The notes under the pieces were generated by a model that saw nothing but the letters and a program-made list of their open reading frames with translations, did no database searches and was not told the origin of the DNA. A program made the translations under genes and the position numbers. From JAVBQF01 sp031549195 (lineage in GTDB: Bacteria > Bacillota_I > Bacilli_A > RF39 > UBA660), in contig JAVBQF010000028.1 in NCBI GenBank assembly GCA_031549195.1, forward strand, positions 1-38,706: 38,706 nucleotides of DNA, read 5' to 3'. Below, one piece after another: positions 1 to 8,034 of the stretch (its first letter is position 1; every line of letters starts with the position of its first letter).

Positions 1-905
1 TAGGAATAATAAACGCTATAGGTATTGATGTAGAAAATGGTGAATATATATTAACAGTAAATATGCTTAATCCTATAAAAGATAACCTAGACGATTCTGT
101 AATATATTCTACAACTAATAAAGATATATTTGAATGTATAAACGATCTCTATTTAGTATCGAATAAAAAAATATATCTTGAACATGTTAATATTTTAATA
201 TTAAGTGATAGAATAACCAAAGAAAATTATAAGGACATATTTAATTTGTTTTTAAATAGAAAGGATTCAAGAAACACTTTTAATATAATAATACTAGAAA
301 ATTATAATAAAGATATATTAAGTTCTAATATAGAAAATATTAATAATTCTCTTAATATTCATAGTGAAGAAGATGGTAGTATATTTCCAATTACACTTGA
401 TGATGTAATAAGAGATATACTAGAGTACGATTTAAGCTATGTCCCAATATTAAAAATGGAAGATAAACTTAAAATATTAGGTTATAAAGTCATATATGGG
501 GAAGAAAAGGTTTTATCTCTTGATGAAAGTTTAGCTTTAAATATAATTAAAAATAAAATAAAAAAAACAAATATGAAAGCTAGTGATACTAATTATGAAG
601 TATCAAATCTGACAACTATATCTACAGTTGATAAAAATAAAATAACTTTAGAGATAACTAGTAGTGTTTCTTTAACTAAAAATGAAAATAAAAAAAATAT
701 TAAAGAATCATATGAGGCAGAAATAAAAAGAATTATAAATTCATTCTTAGAAAATAATAAACTTAATTACTTTAATAGTTTGATATATAAGCACAATTAC
801 GACTATTATAAAAAAAATAAAAATATAGATATAAGGTTCGATATTAAATTCAATACTAAATTGATTGAACTTGATAATGTAAAAGGAAGTGATATTTTTG
901 ATTAG
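1..905 (+). CDS. Ger(x)C-family spore germination protein, 5' end outside window
   Basis: The reading frame is open from the window edge, so the gene is cut at its 5' end. An internal ATG at 63 is not the start, because the upstream residues NAIGIDVENGEYILTV fit the family's first conserved block. The visible part follows the usual Ger(x)C order: the strand ending in VNMLNP, then the KIYLEHVNILILSD block near residue 60, then a variable C-terminal half rich in Lys and Asn. These proteins are normally membrane lipoproteins, the C subunit of nutrient germinant receptors in the inner spore membrane; the lipobox would lie off the window. It overlaps the permease gene downstream, which supports a germinant-receptor operon. 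The A subunit is not visible and could be upstream. Confidence 0.85.
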   Translation, partial: GIINAIGIDVENGEYILTVNMLNPIKDNLDDSVIYSTTNKDIFECINDLYLVSNKKIYLEHVNILILSDRITKENYKDIFNLFLNRKDSRNTFNIIILENYNKDILSSNIENINNSLNIHSEEDGSIFPITLDDVIRDILEYDLSYVPILKMEDKLKILGYKVIYGEEKVLSLDESLALNIIKNKIKKTNMKASDTNYEVSNLTTISTVDKNKITLEITSSVSLTKNENKKNIKESYEAEIKRIINSFLENNKLNYFNSLIYKHNYDYYKKNKNIDIRFDIKFNTKLIELDNVKGSDIFD

Positions 906-1968
906 GGATAAAGTGTCATATATAGAACTTAGTATTTTAAGTATTTTTCTATTTAAAGTGTTTTCTAATTTTGGAATGATTAATGAAATGACAAATGGTA
1001 CTTCTGTTAATACAATATTAAATATTATAACGGGATCATTAATTGGATTATTAATTATCAAGTCTTATTTTTATATTGGTAATTATGATAAAGAACATAA
1101 TATATTCGAGAAAATTAAGACATCATACTTTAAGATAATATCACCTTTTTTAAATATTATGCTTCTACTTGTTATTTTAATAGTATGTATTTATCTAGTT
1201 ACAAATACATCTGTTTTCATAAATAATACAGTACTTAATGATATAGACATATTACCAATAAGTATATTATTTGTATTTATTTCAACATATCTTGCCTCTA
1301 CTAATATTAAGAGCTTGGTAACAGCTGCTGGGATATTAATATTTTTAAGTATTGTTTTAATAGTTATATCTGGAATATGTCTATTACCTTACATCAATAG
1401 TGAAAATATGTATCCTATTACCACTGAAAGTATCAATGTAGCTAATATATTTGTATATACAATTATTACAGTATCCCCTATATTTTTATTGCTAACTGTA
1501 CCAACAAAAAATATATTTAATATAAGTAAATACAAAAAATATCAAAAAATTACTTATATAATTGTTATGGTTTATATATTATTTAAAGCAATACTTATGA
1601 TATCTATATTAGGAATGGAATTCATGTCTATTCTTAAATATCCAGAAGTAAATATTTTAAAAAAAGTGACACTACTTAACTTCGTAGAGCGTATTGAAGA
1701 TATTCTTCTAATAAGCAGTTTAATAGATTCATTTATTACTTTATCTATTTCAATTCATTATTTGATAAATGGTATAAAAGTAGTGTTTGAAACAAAGAAA
1801 ATAAGCAATAGAACAATTGCTTATATAATTGGAATTATAATATTATTTGCTAGTAATTATCTTAAAATAAATAAGACTATGTATCTTGTTTATGCTTTAG
1901 GTTTTTTCACTTTAATACATATACTGTTTACTATAAAGATTATATTTATAGGAAAAAGAGCTAACTAG
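898..1968 (+). CDS. GerAB-type spore germination permease (B subunit)
   Basis: This is a very hydrophobic protein of about 356 residues with around ten membrane-spanning stretches, matching the size and layout of endospore germination permeases (GerAB/APC superfamily), which act as the germinant-sensing B subunit. The longest frame begins at GTG 889. That GTG sits on top of the ribosome site AAAGGAAG (882-889), whereas TTG 898 lies 8 bases after it and gives an N-terminus (MIRDKVSYIEL) like the family's usual MI.DKIS. I therefore chose TTG 898. It overlaps the end of the Ger(x)C gene by 8 bases. Its TAG stop lies inside a hairpin shared with the convergent gene downstream. Confidence 0.85.
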   Translation: MIRDKVSYIELSILSIFLFKVFSNFGMINEMTNGTSVNTILNIITGSLIGLLIIKSYFYIGNYDKEHNIFEKIKTSYFKIISPFLNIMLLLVILIVCIYLVTNTSVFINNTVLNDIDILPISILFVFISTYLASTNIKSLVTAAGILIFLSIVLIVISGICLLPYINSENMYPITTESINVANIFVYTIITVSPIFLLLTVPTKNIFNISKYKKYQKITYIIVMVYILFKAILMISILGMEFMSILKYPEVNILKKVTLLNFVERIEDILLISSLIDSFITLSISIHYLINGIKVVFETKKISNRTIAYIIGIIILFASNYLKINKTMYLVYALGFFTLIHILFTIKIIFIGKRAN

Positions 1969-1976
1969 CTCTTTTT
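1953..1976. terminator. Bidirectional terminator between convergent genes
   Basis: A 10-bp perfect stem (AAAAAGAGCT / AGCTCTTTTT) has a 4-base loop, AACT. T-runs follow it in both directions. The stops of the germination permease and of the convergent unknown gene both lie within the hairpin. Confidence 0.85.
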
Positions 1977-2836
1977 TTATATAATGATAATTGATATGGG
2001 GCTTTTTCTGAATATGCTGGTGACTTTGGTGTATATACCTTATTAATACTGCATAAAGCTTCTTGCTCCTTAAGTAATTTCAAATCTTCCTTACTTCCAA
2101 ATGATTCATCATATTTTCTTTTTGCATTAATAAGCCAAGCATTGAATCCAGCACTTCCTATTCGCAATACTTTTTTTGTTACATCTAAATCATTCACTCC
2201 ATATGGTATTGTCATATAGGCTATTCTTCGTAATGCTTGCCCTAATAAAATCATTCTACTTTTATTATTCTCTGGGTCACAAGATATTTTATTATACTCT
2301 TCTGTTATAGTTACATATGCATAGTATAAATCTTCTTCTTCATAATCAGGACTTAAAAACTCATCAAGACATCCTATTGAGTCTGACTGAATAACATTTG
2401 CCCCTTTTGGTATATCTACAGTATTCATCACTAAGCCAAGAGCAGCAACCATGCTTCCAACTAACTTATTATTTGGAGAACAGCCATTCTTTTCTGAATT
2501 TTGAATTAGTATTCCATTGCAATTGTAACTATTATTTGCTCTTTTCACTAAATTAAAAGGGTGCACTAAAGCATTTTTGATATCTAGTCCCAATACCAGA
2601 TTACATAAATCTCTTAATAAAAAATCATCATGCTCTTCTGGCACTATTAAAAAGGCATATTCCATTGAAGGATTAATAGCTAATTTATAAAACTCTTGTA
2701 CTTCACTTGTTCTAAGGGTTATTGTTGTAGCACTATAACTTGGATTCGAATCACAATGAGGCCTTATCGTCAAACTTAAGCCAGTATAACTTGCAATATC
2801 TTCAATAGATTGTATTAATTCACTATCTAAAGCCAT
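1961..2836 (-). CDS. Protein of unknown function, standalone gene (291 aa)
   Basis: I do not recognise this family. The start is ATG 2836 (MALDSELIQSIED), which has the strong ribosome site AGGGGG; the frame extends further upstream to 2965 but without a start signal, and that part overlaps the next gene. The product looks soluble and mixed alpha/beta, with no signal peptide or clear membrane segment. It is less Ile/Lys/Asn-rich than its neighbours and has scattered cysteines. It has its own promoter (TTGACT-N17-TAGTAT, 2865-2893) placed right beside the terminator of the preceding gene, and its own terminator at 1953-1976, so it is a complete single-gene unit. No function can be assigned. 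Confidence 0.75.
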   Translation of the reverse strand: MALDSELIQSIEDIASYTGLSLTIRPHCDSNPSYSATTITLRTSEVQEFYKLAINPSMEYAFLIVPEEHDDFLLRDLCNLVLGLDIKNALVHPFNLVKRANNSYNCNGILIQNSEKNGCSPNNKLVGSMVAALGLVMNTVDIPKGANVIQSDSIGCLDEFLSPDYEEEDLYYAYVTITEEYNKISCDPENNKSRMILLGQALRRIAYMTIPYGVNDLDVTKKVLRIGSAGFNAWLINAKRKYDESFGSKEDLKLLKEQEALCSINKVYTPKSPAYSEKAPYQLSLYKKRAS

Positions 2837-2864
2837 AACTTTACCCCCTAAATTGTTAAGACCT

Positions 2865-2893
2865 ATACTAACACTAAAAAGAGACCTAGTCAA
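2865..2893 (-). promoter_or_regulatory. Sigma-A-type promoter of the 291-aa unknown gene
   Basis: On the minus strand, -35 TTGACT (2888-2893) and -10 TAGTAT (2865-2870) are separated by 17 bases. It lies immediately beyond the gtrA-like terminator. Confidence 0.65.
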
Positions 2894-2895
2894 AT

Positions 2896-2918
2896 AAAAA
2901 AATGCTTTAAGCATTTTT
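2896..2918 (-). terminator. Terminator of the gtrB-gtrA-like operon
   Basis: Hairpin with AAAAATGC / GCATTTTT arms, followed on the minus strand by a T-run. The TAA stop of the GtrA-like gene lies inside the stem. Confidence 0.75.
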
Positions 2919-3362
2919 AAGATTCTTATCATTATTTGTAAATACGAGTAGTTTACTAAACACATAATTTAATACTATTATAACAAATTGGACCATTACT
3001 TTTGCTACTCTATCATTTACTTTTAAAGCGTCAACCAGTATCCACATGATTATAATTTCAAAACCTAATGAAAGTAATCTTGAAATAGTAAACTTTGAAA
3101 CTTCTTTTACTATATTTTTCTCTTTACTTTGAAAAACATATTTTCTATTTGTAATATATGCAAACGCTACAGCTACTACCCAAGATAAAATTGTACATAT
3201 TAAATAGTTTTTTATAAAAGTCCTAAAAGCATTATAAGAAACTATACTTACTATAGTCGTAAGTACACCAACTATTAAATAATAAATAATTTCCTTATTT
3301 TTTTTGTAAAGCTCATTATATTTATTTAAAAATTCACCTATCAATAAAATTAAACTTATCAT
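2907..3362 (-). CDS. GtrA-family membrane protein
   Basis: A protein of 151 residues with four predicted membrane helices and the arrangement of GtrA/DPMS-type proteins: a basic N-terminus (YKKNKEIIYYLIVGVLTT), then a second helix starting AFRTFIKNYLICTI and the motif AYITNRKYVF. The family is thought to help lipid-linked sugars cross the membrane, or to anchor a partner glycosyltransferase. It starts 7 bases after the stop of the GtrB-like glycosyltransferase, a classic pairing that supports both calls. The C-terminal residues are encoded inside the terminator hairpin. The sugar and the acceptor (teichoic acid, polysaccharide or protein) cannot be told from sequence. Confidence 0.85.
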   Translation of the reverse strand: MISLILLIGEFLNKYNELYKKNKEIIYYLIVGVLTTIVSIVSYNAFRTFIKNYLICTILSWVVAVAFAYITNRKYVFQSKEKNIVKEVSKFTISRLLSLGFEIIIMWILVDALKVNDRVAKVMVQFVIIVLNYVFSKLLVFTNNDKNLKNA

Positions 3363-3369
3363 ATTATCC

Positions 3370-4305
3370 CTACTTCTTATAATTTTTTATTACTTCTTTA
3401 GCAATATATATTGGTCTTTTCTTTGATTCTACATATGTTCTTGCAAGGTATTCTCCTATTATTCCAAGTGAGAACAGCTGTAAGCCCCCAATCAGTAGCA
3501 TGATACTTACTAAGGTTGCATAACCAGGTATTACAATACCAAAGAATATCTTTTGTATTATAACAAAGAGCAAATAGAATATTGAACCAAAAGAAGATAT
3601 TATTCCTATCACAGTTGCTAGTCTTAATGGTGTTGTTGTAAATGCAATTATACCATCAATTGCATATTTAAACAACTTCCAAAAACTCCATTTTGTCTCT
3701 CCATTAGCGCGTTCATTAACTTTATATTTCATATAATAGGTATTAAAACCTACCCACGAGAATATTCCTTTAGAAAAACGATAGTATTCTTGCATTTCAA
3801 GAATTGCATTCACCATATTTCTTTTAAGTGTTCTAAAATCACTTGCACCATCAACAAAATCAATGTCTGAAAATTTATTAATTAACCTATAAAATGCTTT
3901 CTTGAAAAATATTAAGACTCCGCTTTCTTTTCTTTGTTCTTGACACATGGCAACACTGTCATAATCAGTATTTTCCTCAAGAAATGACACCATATCCAAT
4001 ATTAATTTTGGATCTTGCTGCATATCAGCATCAATAATTGATACATATTCTCCACTTGATTCCTTAAGTCCAGCATATATAGCCGACTCCTTACCAAAGT
4101 TTCTCGAAAAATTAACTACTTTAACATTGGTTTTTTCTTTTAGAAGTTCTCTAAGTACTTTCATACTTTCATCACTACTTCCATCATTAACAAAAATTAT
4201 TTCATAGTTTATTTTATTTTTAGCAAAACTATTAACAATTGCATCATATATTAAACTTATATTCTTTTCTTCATTATAACAAGGTATAACAATAGAAGTC
4301 TTCAT
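3370..4305 (-). CDS. GT2 glycosyltransferase, GtrB/dolichyl-phosphate-sugar synthase type
   Basis: The product has about 311 residues: an N-terminal GT-A domain with IVIPCYNEE, FVNDGSSD, NFGKESAIYAG and the metal-binding DADMQQD, followed by two C-terminal membrane helices (about residues 225-290). This is the layout of undecaprenyl- or dolichyl-phosphate glucose/mannose synthases, which move a sugar from a nucleotide donor to a lipid phosphate on the inner face of the membrane. ATG 4305 was chosen over GTG 4317, because the ribosome site GGTGAG lies just upstream of the ATG. It is the first gene of a two-gene operon with the GtrA-like protein and has a clear promoter. Confidence 0.88.
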   Translation of the reverse strand: MKTSIVIPCYNEEKNISLIYDAIVNSFAKNKINYEIIFVNDGSSDESMKVLRELLKEKTNVKVVNFSRNFGKESAIYAGLKESSGEYVSIIDADMQQDPKLILDMVSFLEENTDYDSVAMCQEQRKESGVLIFFKKAFYRLINKFSDIDFVDGASDFRTLKRNMVNAILEMQEYYRFSKGIFSWVGFNTYYMKYKVNERANGETKWSFWKLFKYAIDGIIAFTTTPLRLATVIGIISSFGSIFYLLFVIIQKIFFGIVIPGYATLVSIMLLIGGLQLFSLGIIGEYLARTYVESKKRPIYIAKEVIKNYKK

Positions 4306-4329
4306 AAACTCACCCACAAATTCAAATAG

Positions 4330-4358
4330 ATTATAACAAATATTATATATATTTACAA
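4330..4358 (-). promoter_or_regulatory. Sigma-A-type promoter of the gtrB-gtrA-like operon
   Basis: Minus-strand -35 TTGTAA (4353-4358), 17-base spacer, -10 TATAAT (4330-4335). It lies 25 bases upstream of the chosen start codon and is divergent to the promoter at 4382-4410. Confidence 0.65.
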
Positions 4359-4381
4359 TGTTTTTATTTACACTATGGAAA

Positions 4382-4410
4382 TTGACAAAGTTCTGTTATT
4401 ATATTACAAT
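4382..4410 (+). promoter_or_regulatory. Near-consensus sigma-A promoter of the 186-aa unknown gene
   Basis: Consensus -35 TTGACA (4382-4387), 17-base spacer, -10 TACAAT (4405-4410). One of the best promoters in the window, suggesting strong constitutive expression of a gene with no known function. Confidence 0.75.
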
Positions 4411-4437
4411 TATTATAATTGAAAGGCGGTAAATAAA

Positions 4438-4998
4438 ATGGCGAGTGCACAATATACAAGAGATGACTATATAGCTTTATATGGAGATGATAAAACTAGG
4501 TCTCCCGAGGATTTAATTACTATTAATAGTTTATGGGCTGCAACTGTTCAGGTTCCTGGTAGAACAGATCCTGAGGTTAGAATACTTATACTTAATGAAA
4601 ACGTTGGAGAAAAACCTCTTTGTTATGATGGAATTCCGTGTACTTTGCTTGAAGATTTAGCCACAACACATAAAATAGTATTAACAGACCCAAATGCCAC
4701 ATGCACAGGAAATGATGTATTCCAATCTGGTCTTACAATAACAACAGCCAAATCAATAGAAGATGTTTTGAAAGTAGGACTGCCAGATGATGCAAAAGTA
4801 CCATTAAGTCGCATAACTGAACCAAGAAATGGATTTGCTACTCAATTAGAATATCACTATAGAAGAGATCAGCATTTACCACTACCTGATAAATATGTTT
4901 TTACAGAAGATGATCATAGAGGATTTCAGCAATTACCAATTGGAGAAGTTGCAAAAAAAGATTTTAGTGCTAAACCTAATAATCCAAAAGCATTATAA
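4438..4998 (+). CDS. Protein of unknown function, standalone gene (186 aa)
   Basis: Not recognised. The start ATG 4438 follows the ribosome site AAAGGCGG by 9 bases. The product looks soluble, with no signal peptide or membrane helix. It is clearly less rich in Lys, Asn and Ile than neighbouring proteins and richer in Pro, Asp and Thr (for example TDPNATCTG, GLPDDAKVP). Three cysteines lie in its first half. It is a single-gene unit between a near-consensus promoter and a strong terminator, lying between a lipid-sugar operon and a convergent phosphoesterase gene. The good promoter and clean unit suggest it is expressed and useful; no function can be assigned. Confidence 0.75.
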   Translation: MASAQYTRDDYIALYGDDKTRSPEDLITINSLWAATVQVPGRTDPEVRILILNENVGEKPLCYDGIPCTLLEDLATTHKIVLTDPNATCTGNDVFQSGLTITTAKSIEDVLKVGLPDDAKVPLSRITEPRNGFATQLEYHYRRDQHLPLPDKYVFTEDDHRGFQQLPIGEVAKKDFSAKPNNPKAL

Positions 4999-5022
4999 AA
5001 AGGAATTGAATTCCTTTTTTTA
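4996..5022. terminator. Bidirectional terminator
   Basis: Stem AAAAAGGAA / TTCCTTTTT with loop TTGAA and T-runs on both strands. It is shared by the unknown gene (+) and the convergent metallophosphoesterase (-). Confidence 0.8.
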
Positions 5023-6105
5023 TTTTGTTCCTTTTAAGTGTATATTAACTATTTCTGAATTTGTGAATACTCTAACAGGTATTCCCCAATAACCAACTCC
5101 TGATGTTACTATTACATTAGTATTATCATATTTTTTATAGCCATAATCTAATTTAAATAGCATATTAGTAACTAGTTCAGCCGGGAATAATTGTCCTTTA
5201 TGTGTATGACCACATACAAGCAAATCAATACTTAACTCTGTTGCATTCTCTATCCCAGTAGGTTTATGGTCAAGTAATATTGTGACATTATCATTATTTG
5301 TTTCACTTAATAAGTCTTTTAACTCTTTTCTATCCTGGTTGCGACTATCAATAGGAGTATCATCATATCTTCCAATAATTGTTATATTATTAATTGTTAT
5401 ATGTTCATCTTTAAGTAAAGTTATATTACTATCTATAAAAAATTTTTCTACTGCTTCCCTATCTTTAACTAAATCATGATTACCAAGTGATACATAGACG
5501 CCGTATTTAGAATTAATTCTTCTTAAATCATCTTTTACTGTATCAATATTTGCAGTTTTAGAGAAAGCACCATCAAAGAAATCACCCGGTATTATTACCA
5601 AATCAGGCTCTAATTCATTAACTTTATCTACTATTTCTTTAATTTTACTATCTTTTATTAAATATCCTAAATGTATATCTGAAAACATTACTATATTCAA
5701 ATTCTCTGTTACCTTGTTTACCTCTATATCATAATTTTTTACAACTATTTTATTTGCGTGTATCGCACCAATAATCAATATAACTAAAGTAATCATAACC
5801 TTAGATATCTCTATTATCTTAATTCCAGTATCTCCTACTCCAAATAACTTTATTAAATCAAGCATAATACCAATTAAAAAATAATAGAAAGTAAAGCCTA
5901 AGAAATAACCACCAATAAGAGCAGCATACTTACTTGGAATAAATTGTAATGCAATAAAAATGAATTGGGATATAATAAATATCATCCAAAATAATCTACT
6001 ATTTACTATAGTAAATTGTGATAATAAAGATAAACAACTTCTACCGTTGTAAAATAAAAACAAAAATACAATTCCTAGCATTATTGGTAACATAATAAAT
6101 ATCAT
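5020..6105 (-). CDS. Membrane-anchored metallophosphoesterase, YkuE type
   Basis: The first 120 residues or so form several membrane helices. They are followed by a complete calcineurin-like phosphoesterase domain: SDIHLG near residue 142, GDFFDG, GNHD, a lone metal-binding His in LDHKPTG, and GHTHKGQ. All two-metal ligands are present. The membrane-domain plus phosphoesterase layout matches the family of B. subtilis YkuE. The domain should act next to the membrane on a phosphoester substrate that sequence does not reveal. The ribosome site AAAGG lies 8 bases before ATG 6105. A -10-like TATAAT lies about 25 bases upstream, but I see no good -35. It appears to be a single gene ending in the shared terminator. 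Confidence 0.85.
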   Translation of the reverse strand: MIFIMLPIMLGIVFLFLFYNGRSCLSLLSQFTIVNSRLFWMIFIISQFIFIALQFIPSKYAALIGGYFLGFTFYYFLIGIMLDLIKLFGVGDTGIKIIEISKVMITLVILIIGAIHANKIVVKNYDIEVNKVTENLNIVMFSDIHLGYLIKDSKIKEIVDKVNELEPDLVIIPGDFFDGAFSKTANIDTVKDDLRRINSKYGVYVSLGNHDLVKDREAVEKFFIDSNITLLKDEHITINNITIIGRYDDTPIDSRNQDRKELKDLLSETNNDNVTILLDHKPTGIENATELSIDLLVCGHTHKGQLFPAELVTNMLFKLDYGYKKYDNTNVIVTSGVGYWGIPVRVFTNSEIVNIHLKGTK

Positions 6106-6245
6106 AATATCAACCTTTCTGTTTTTTAATTATATCACAAAATAAAAGAACGAGTAATATAACAAGTTATTTATAATCGCTCTATAATATGTGAATTGCA
6201 AGTTTAGACATATGTTTCTTAAAAAAATCTTCTCACTCTTCTATT

Positions 6246-6851
6246 TTAAATAATGTAAATTGTTTTGTCTTGTGCTTTGGTATAATCTAAACTATTAATA
6301 TTCAATCTTACTATTCTATAACCTTTCATATAATCAAGAAATTCATCTACTGAAGAAATTCCTTTATCGCTACCCCAATATTCAGTTCTATAGTGCATTG
6401 GGATAACTATACTTGGATTCAATTGATTTACTACTTCAACTGCTTGTTTATAGTCAATTGTATATACTCCGCCAACTGGAATTAAAAGTACATCTATCCT
6501 ACCAATTAGCTTTATTTGCTCCTCAGTTAGAATGTGTCCTAAATCACCTAAATGACATATTCTAGTATCTTCTGCTTCAATTATATGTATTAAATTAGAC
6601 CCCCTCAAATTGCCTTTTTCATTATCATGATAACTATCTATTTTATCAATTTTAAAACTTCCTATATTATCTTCAATGATGATTCTTTGAATGTTGTTGT
6701 GGTCCCAATGTTCATGGCTAACTAATAAATAATTAACTTTTTCGTCTTTTATTTCATAACCAAAACTATTATCTGATGGATCGATAATTGCTTTTTCTTT
6801 ACCATTTTCTATTAGAAAACAAGCATGAGCTAAATGTATTATCTTTATCAT
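6246..6851 (-). CDS. MBL-fold metal-dependent hydrolase (UPF0173-like)
   Basis: A protein of 201 residues. It has the metallo-beta-lactamase zinc signature SHEHWDHNN near residue 60, an early AHACFLIENG strand, HLGDLGH as the next metal ligand, and MHYRTEY near the C-terminus, in the order typical of the UPF0173/UlaG-like branch of small hydrolases. ATG 6851 was chosen, because AAGGAGG lies 5 bases upstream; the longer frame from 6884 has no such site. It follows yvcK by 44 bases with no terminator between them, so the two are probably co-transcribed. The substrate is unknown. It ends near a 140-base gap in which I see no clear terminator. Confidence 0.8.
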   Translation of the reverse strand: MIKIIHLAHACFLIENGKEKAIIDPSDNSFGYEIKDEKVNYLLVSHEHWDHNNIQRIIIEDNIGSFKIDKIDSYHDNEKGNLRGSNLIHIIEAEDTRICHLGDLGHILTEEQIKLIGRIDVLLIPVGGVYTIDYKQAVEVVNQLNPSIVIPMHYRTEYWGSDKGISSVDEFLDYMKGYRIVRLNINSLDYTKAQDKTIYII

Positions 6852-6895
6852 ATGCCCCTCCTTTTTAACAATATTGTAAGTCAATTATACCATAA

Positions 6896-7864
6896 CTATC
6901 TTATTAAATAACTAAATATAATAAGTGCTAGCTTTATTGAATCGTGTTGGACATATCCTTCTTCTGATATTGATAATAAATCATCTTGTATTAGTTCAAA
7001 ATCCATCTCATCAAGTTTTTCTTTATCTATTACCATCTGATCAAGTAGTATTGTACTTTTAGATTCTCTTGTTTTATACTTATCAATAATATCTTGAGGT
7101 ATTAAAGAATTAGATGCAATAACAATATCCAAGAAGTTTCCTTCCATATATTTATTAAGGGTTTTAACACAGTCGCTTACTTTAAAGTTTTCAGTCTCAC
7201 CACTTTGAGTCATAGCATTACATATATACATCTTTTTAGCATTCGATTCTTTGATTGCTCTTTTCATATCATCAGATAAAAGATTTGGAATTAAACTCGT
7301 ATAAAGGCTACCAATACCAAATATAATTAAATCAGCCTCTTTAATTACTTCTATTACTTTTGGAGTTACTACTACATTTTTCTCTTTATATCGAATATCA
7401 ACTATTGTTTTTTTAGCTTCCGTAATATTATGTTCTCCCTCAATAACACTACCATCACTCATTGTTGCAACTAAAGTTACTTCATCTTCTGTAAATGGTA
7501 GTATTCTACCCTTTATCTTGAAAACATTACCAATTTCCTCTATTGCATCAGATAAATTACCTTTTATTTTAGTCATAGCTGTAAGTATCAAATTACCAAC
7601 CGTATGACCATTTAAGTCACTTGTAGTATTAAATCTATATCCCATCAAGTCATTCACAACAGGAGAGTCCTCTGCCATAGATATTATAACTTCTCTTATA
7701 TCACCTACTGCTGGTGTTTTAAATTCACTTCTTAATCTTCCCGCTGATGAACCATCATCAGACACTGCAACTACGGCAGTCAAATCTATAGGGAATTGTT
7801 TAAGTCCCTTTATTAGTGCTGATAGGCCACGGCCACCACCAAGTATTACAACTTTTTTATTCAT
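6896..7864 (-). CDS. yvcK: YvcK/CofD-like protein (gluconeogenesis and cell-shape factor)
   Basis: A protein of 322 residues starting MNKKVVILGGGRGLS, the glycine-rich nucleotide-sugar-binding loop of YvcK (UPF0052). It is followed by VAVSDDGSSAGRLR, GDIREV, NDLMGYRFN and GHTVGNLIL, all hallmark blocks. In B. subtilis the protein binds UDP-GlcNAc, supports growth on gluconeogenic carbon and affects PBP1 placement. ATG 7864 was chosen at the GGGRG-containing N-terminus; the frame runs 11 codons further upstream without support. The usual Firmicutes neighbours rapZ (yvcJ) and whiA (yvcL) are absent here. Instead it leads a short operon with an MBL-fold hydrolase. Confidence 0.9.
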   Translation of the reverse strand: MNKKVVILGGGRGLSALIKGLKQFPIDLTAVVAVSDDGSSAGRLRSEFKTPAVGDIREVIISMAEDSPVVNDLMGYRFNTTSDLNGHTVGNLILTAMTKIKGNLSDAIEEIGNVFKIKGRILPFTEDEVTLVATMSDGSVIEGEHNITEAKKTIVDIRYKEKNVVVTPKVIEVIKEADLIIFGIGSLYTSLIPNLLSDDMKRAIKESNAKKMYICNAMTQSGETENFKVSDCVKTLNKYMEGNFLDIVIASNSLIPQDIIDKYKTRESKSTILLDQMVIDKEKLDEMDFELIQDDLLSISEEGYVQHDSIKLALIIFSYLIR

Positions 7865-7899
7865 AATGAAATACCTACTTTCGATATAATTATACACTT

Positions 7900-7925
7900 A
7901 AAAAGAGTATTTTAATACTCTTTAT
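7900..7925 (-). terminator. Terminator after the SGNH/acyltransferase operon
   Basis: AAAGAGTAT / ATACTCTTT stem with a 4-base loop, then a short T-run on the minus strand. It lies about 110 bases beyond the annotated TAG of the acyltransferase, but exactly at the end of the reading frame that continues past that TAG; the TAA at 7912-7914 is in its loop. Confidence 0.7.
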
Positions 7926-8034
7926 TCCAATATACTATTAAGTCCATTCCTCTACCAATTTGTAGTTGAGTCTTGTCTCTTTTCAGTTGCACTATTAATG
8001 TATTATACATCGCTTGCAACTGGTCATATAAAAC

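Noticed and set aside
747..1061. Minus-strand frame of 104 codons inside the germination genes
   Set aside because: It lies opposite two strong coding frames, has a low-complexity hydrophobic product typical of antisense AT-rich DNA, and has no ribosome site.
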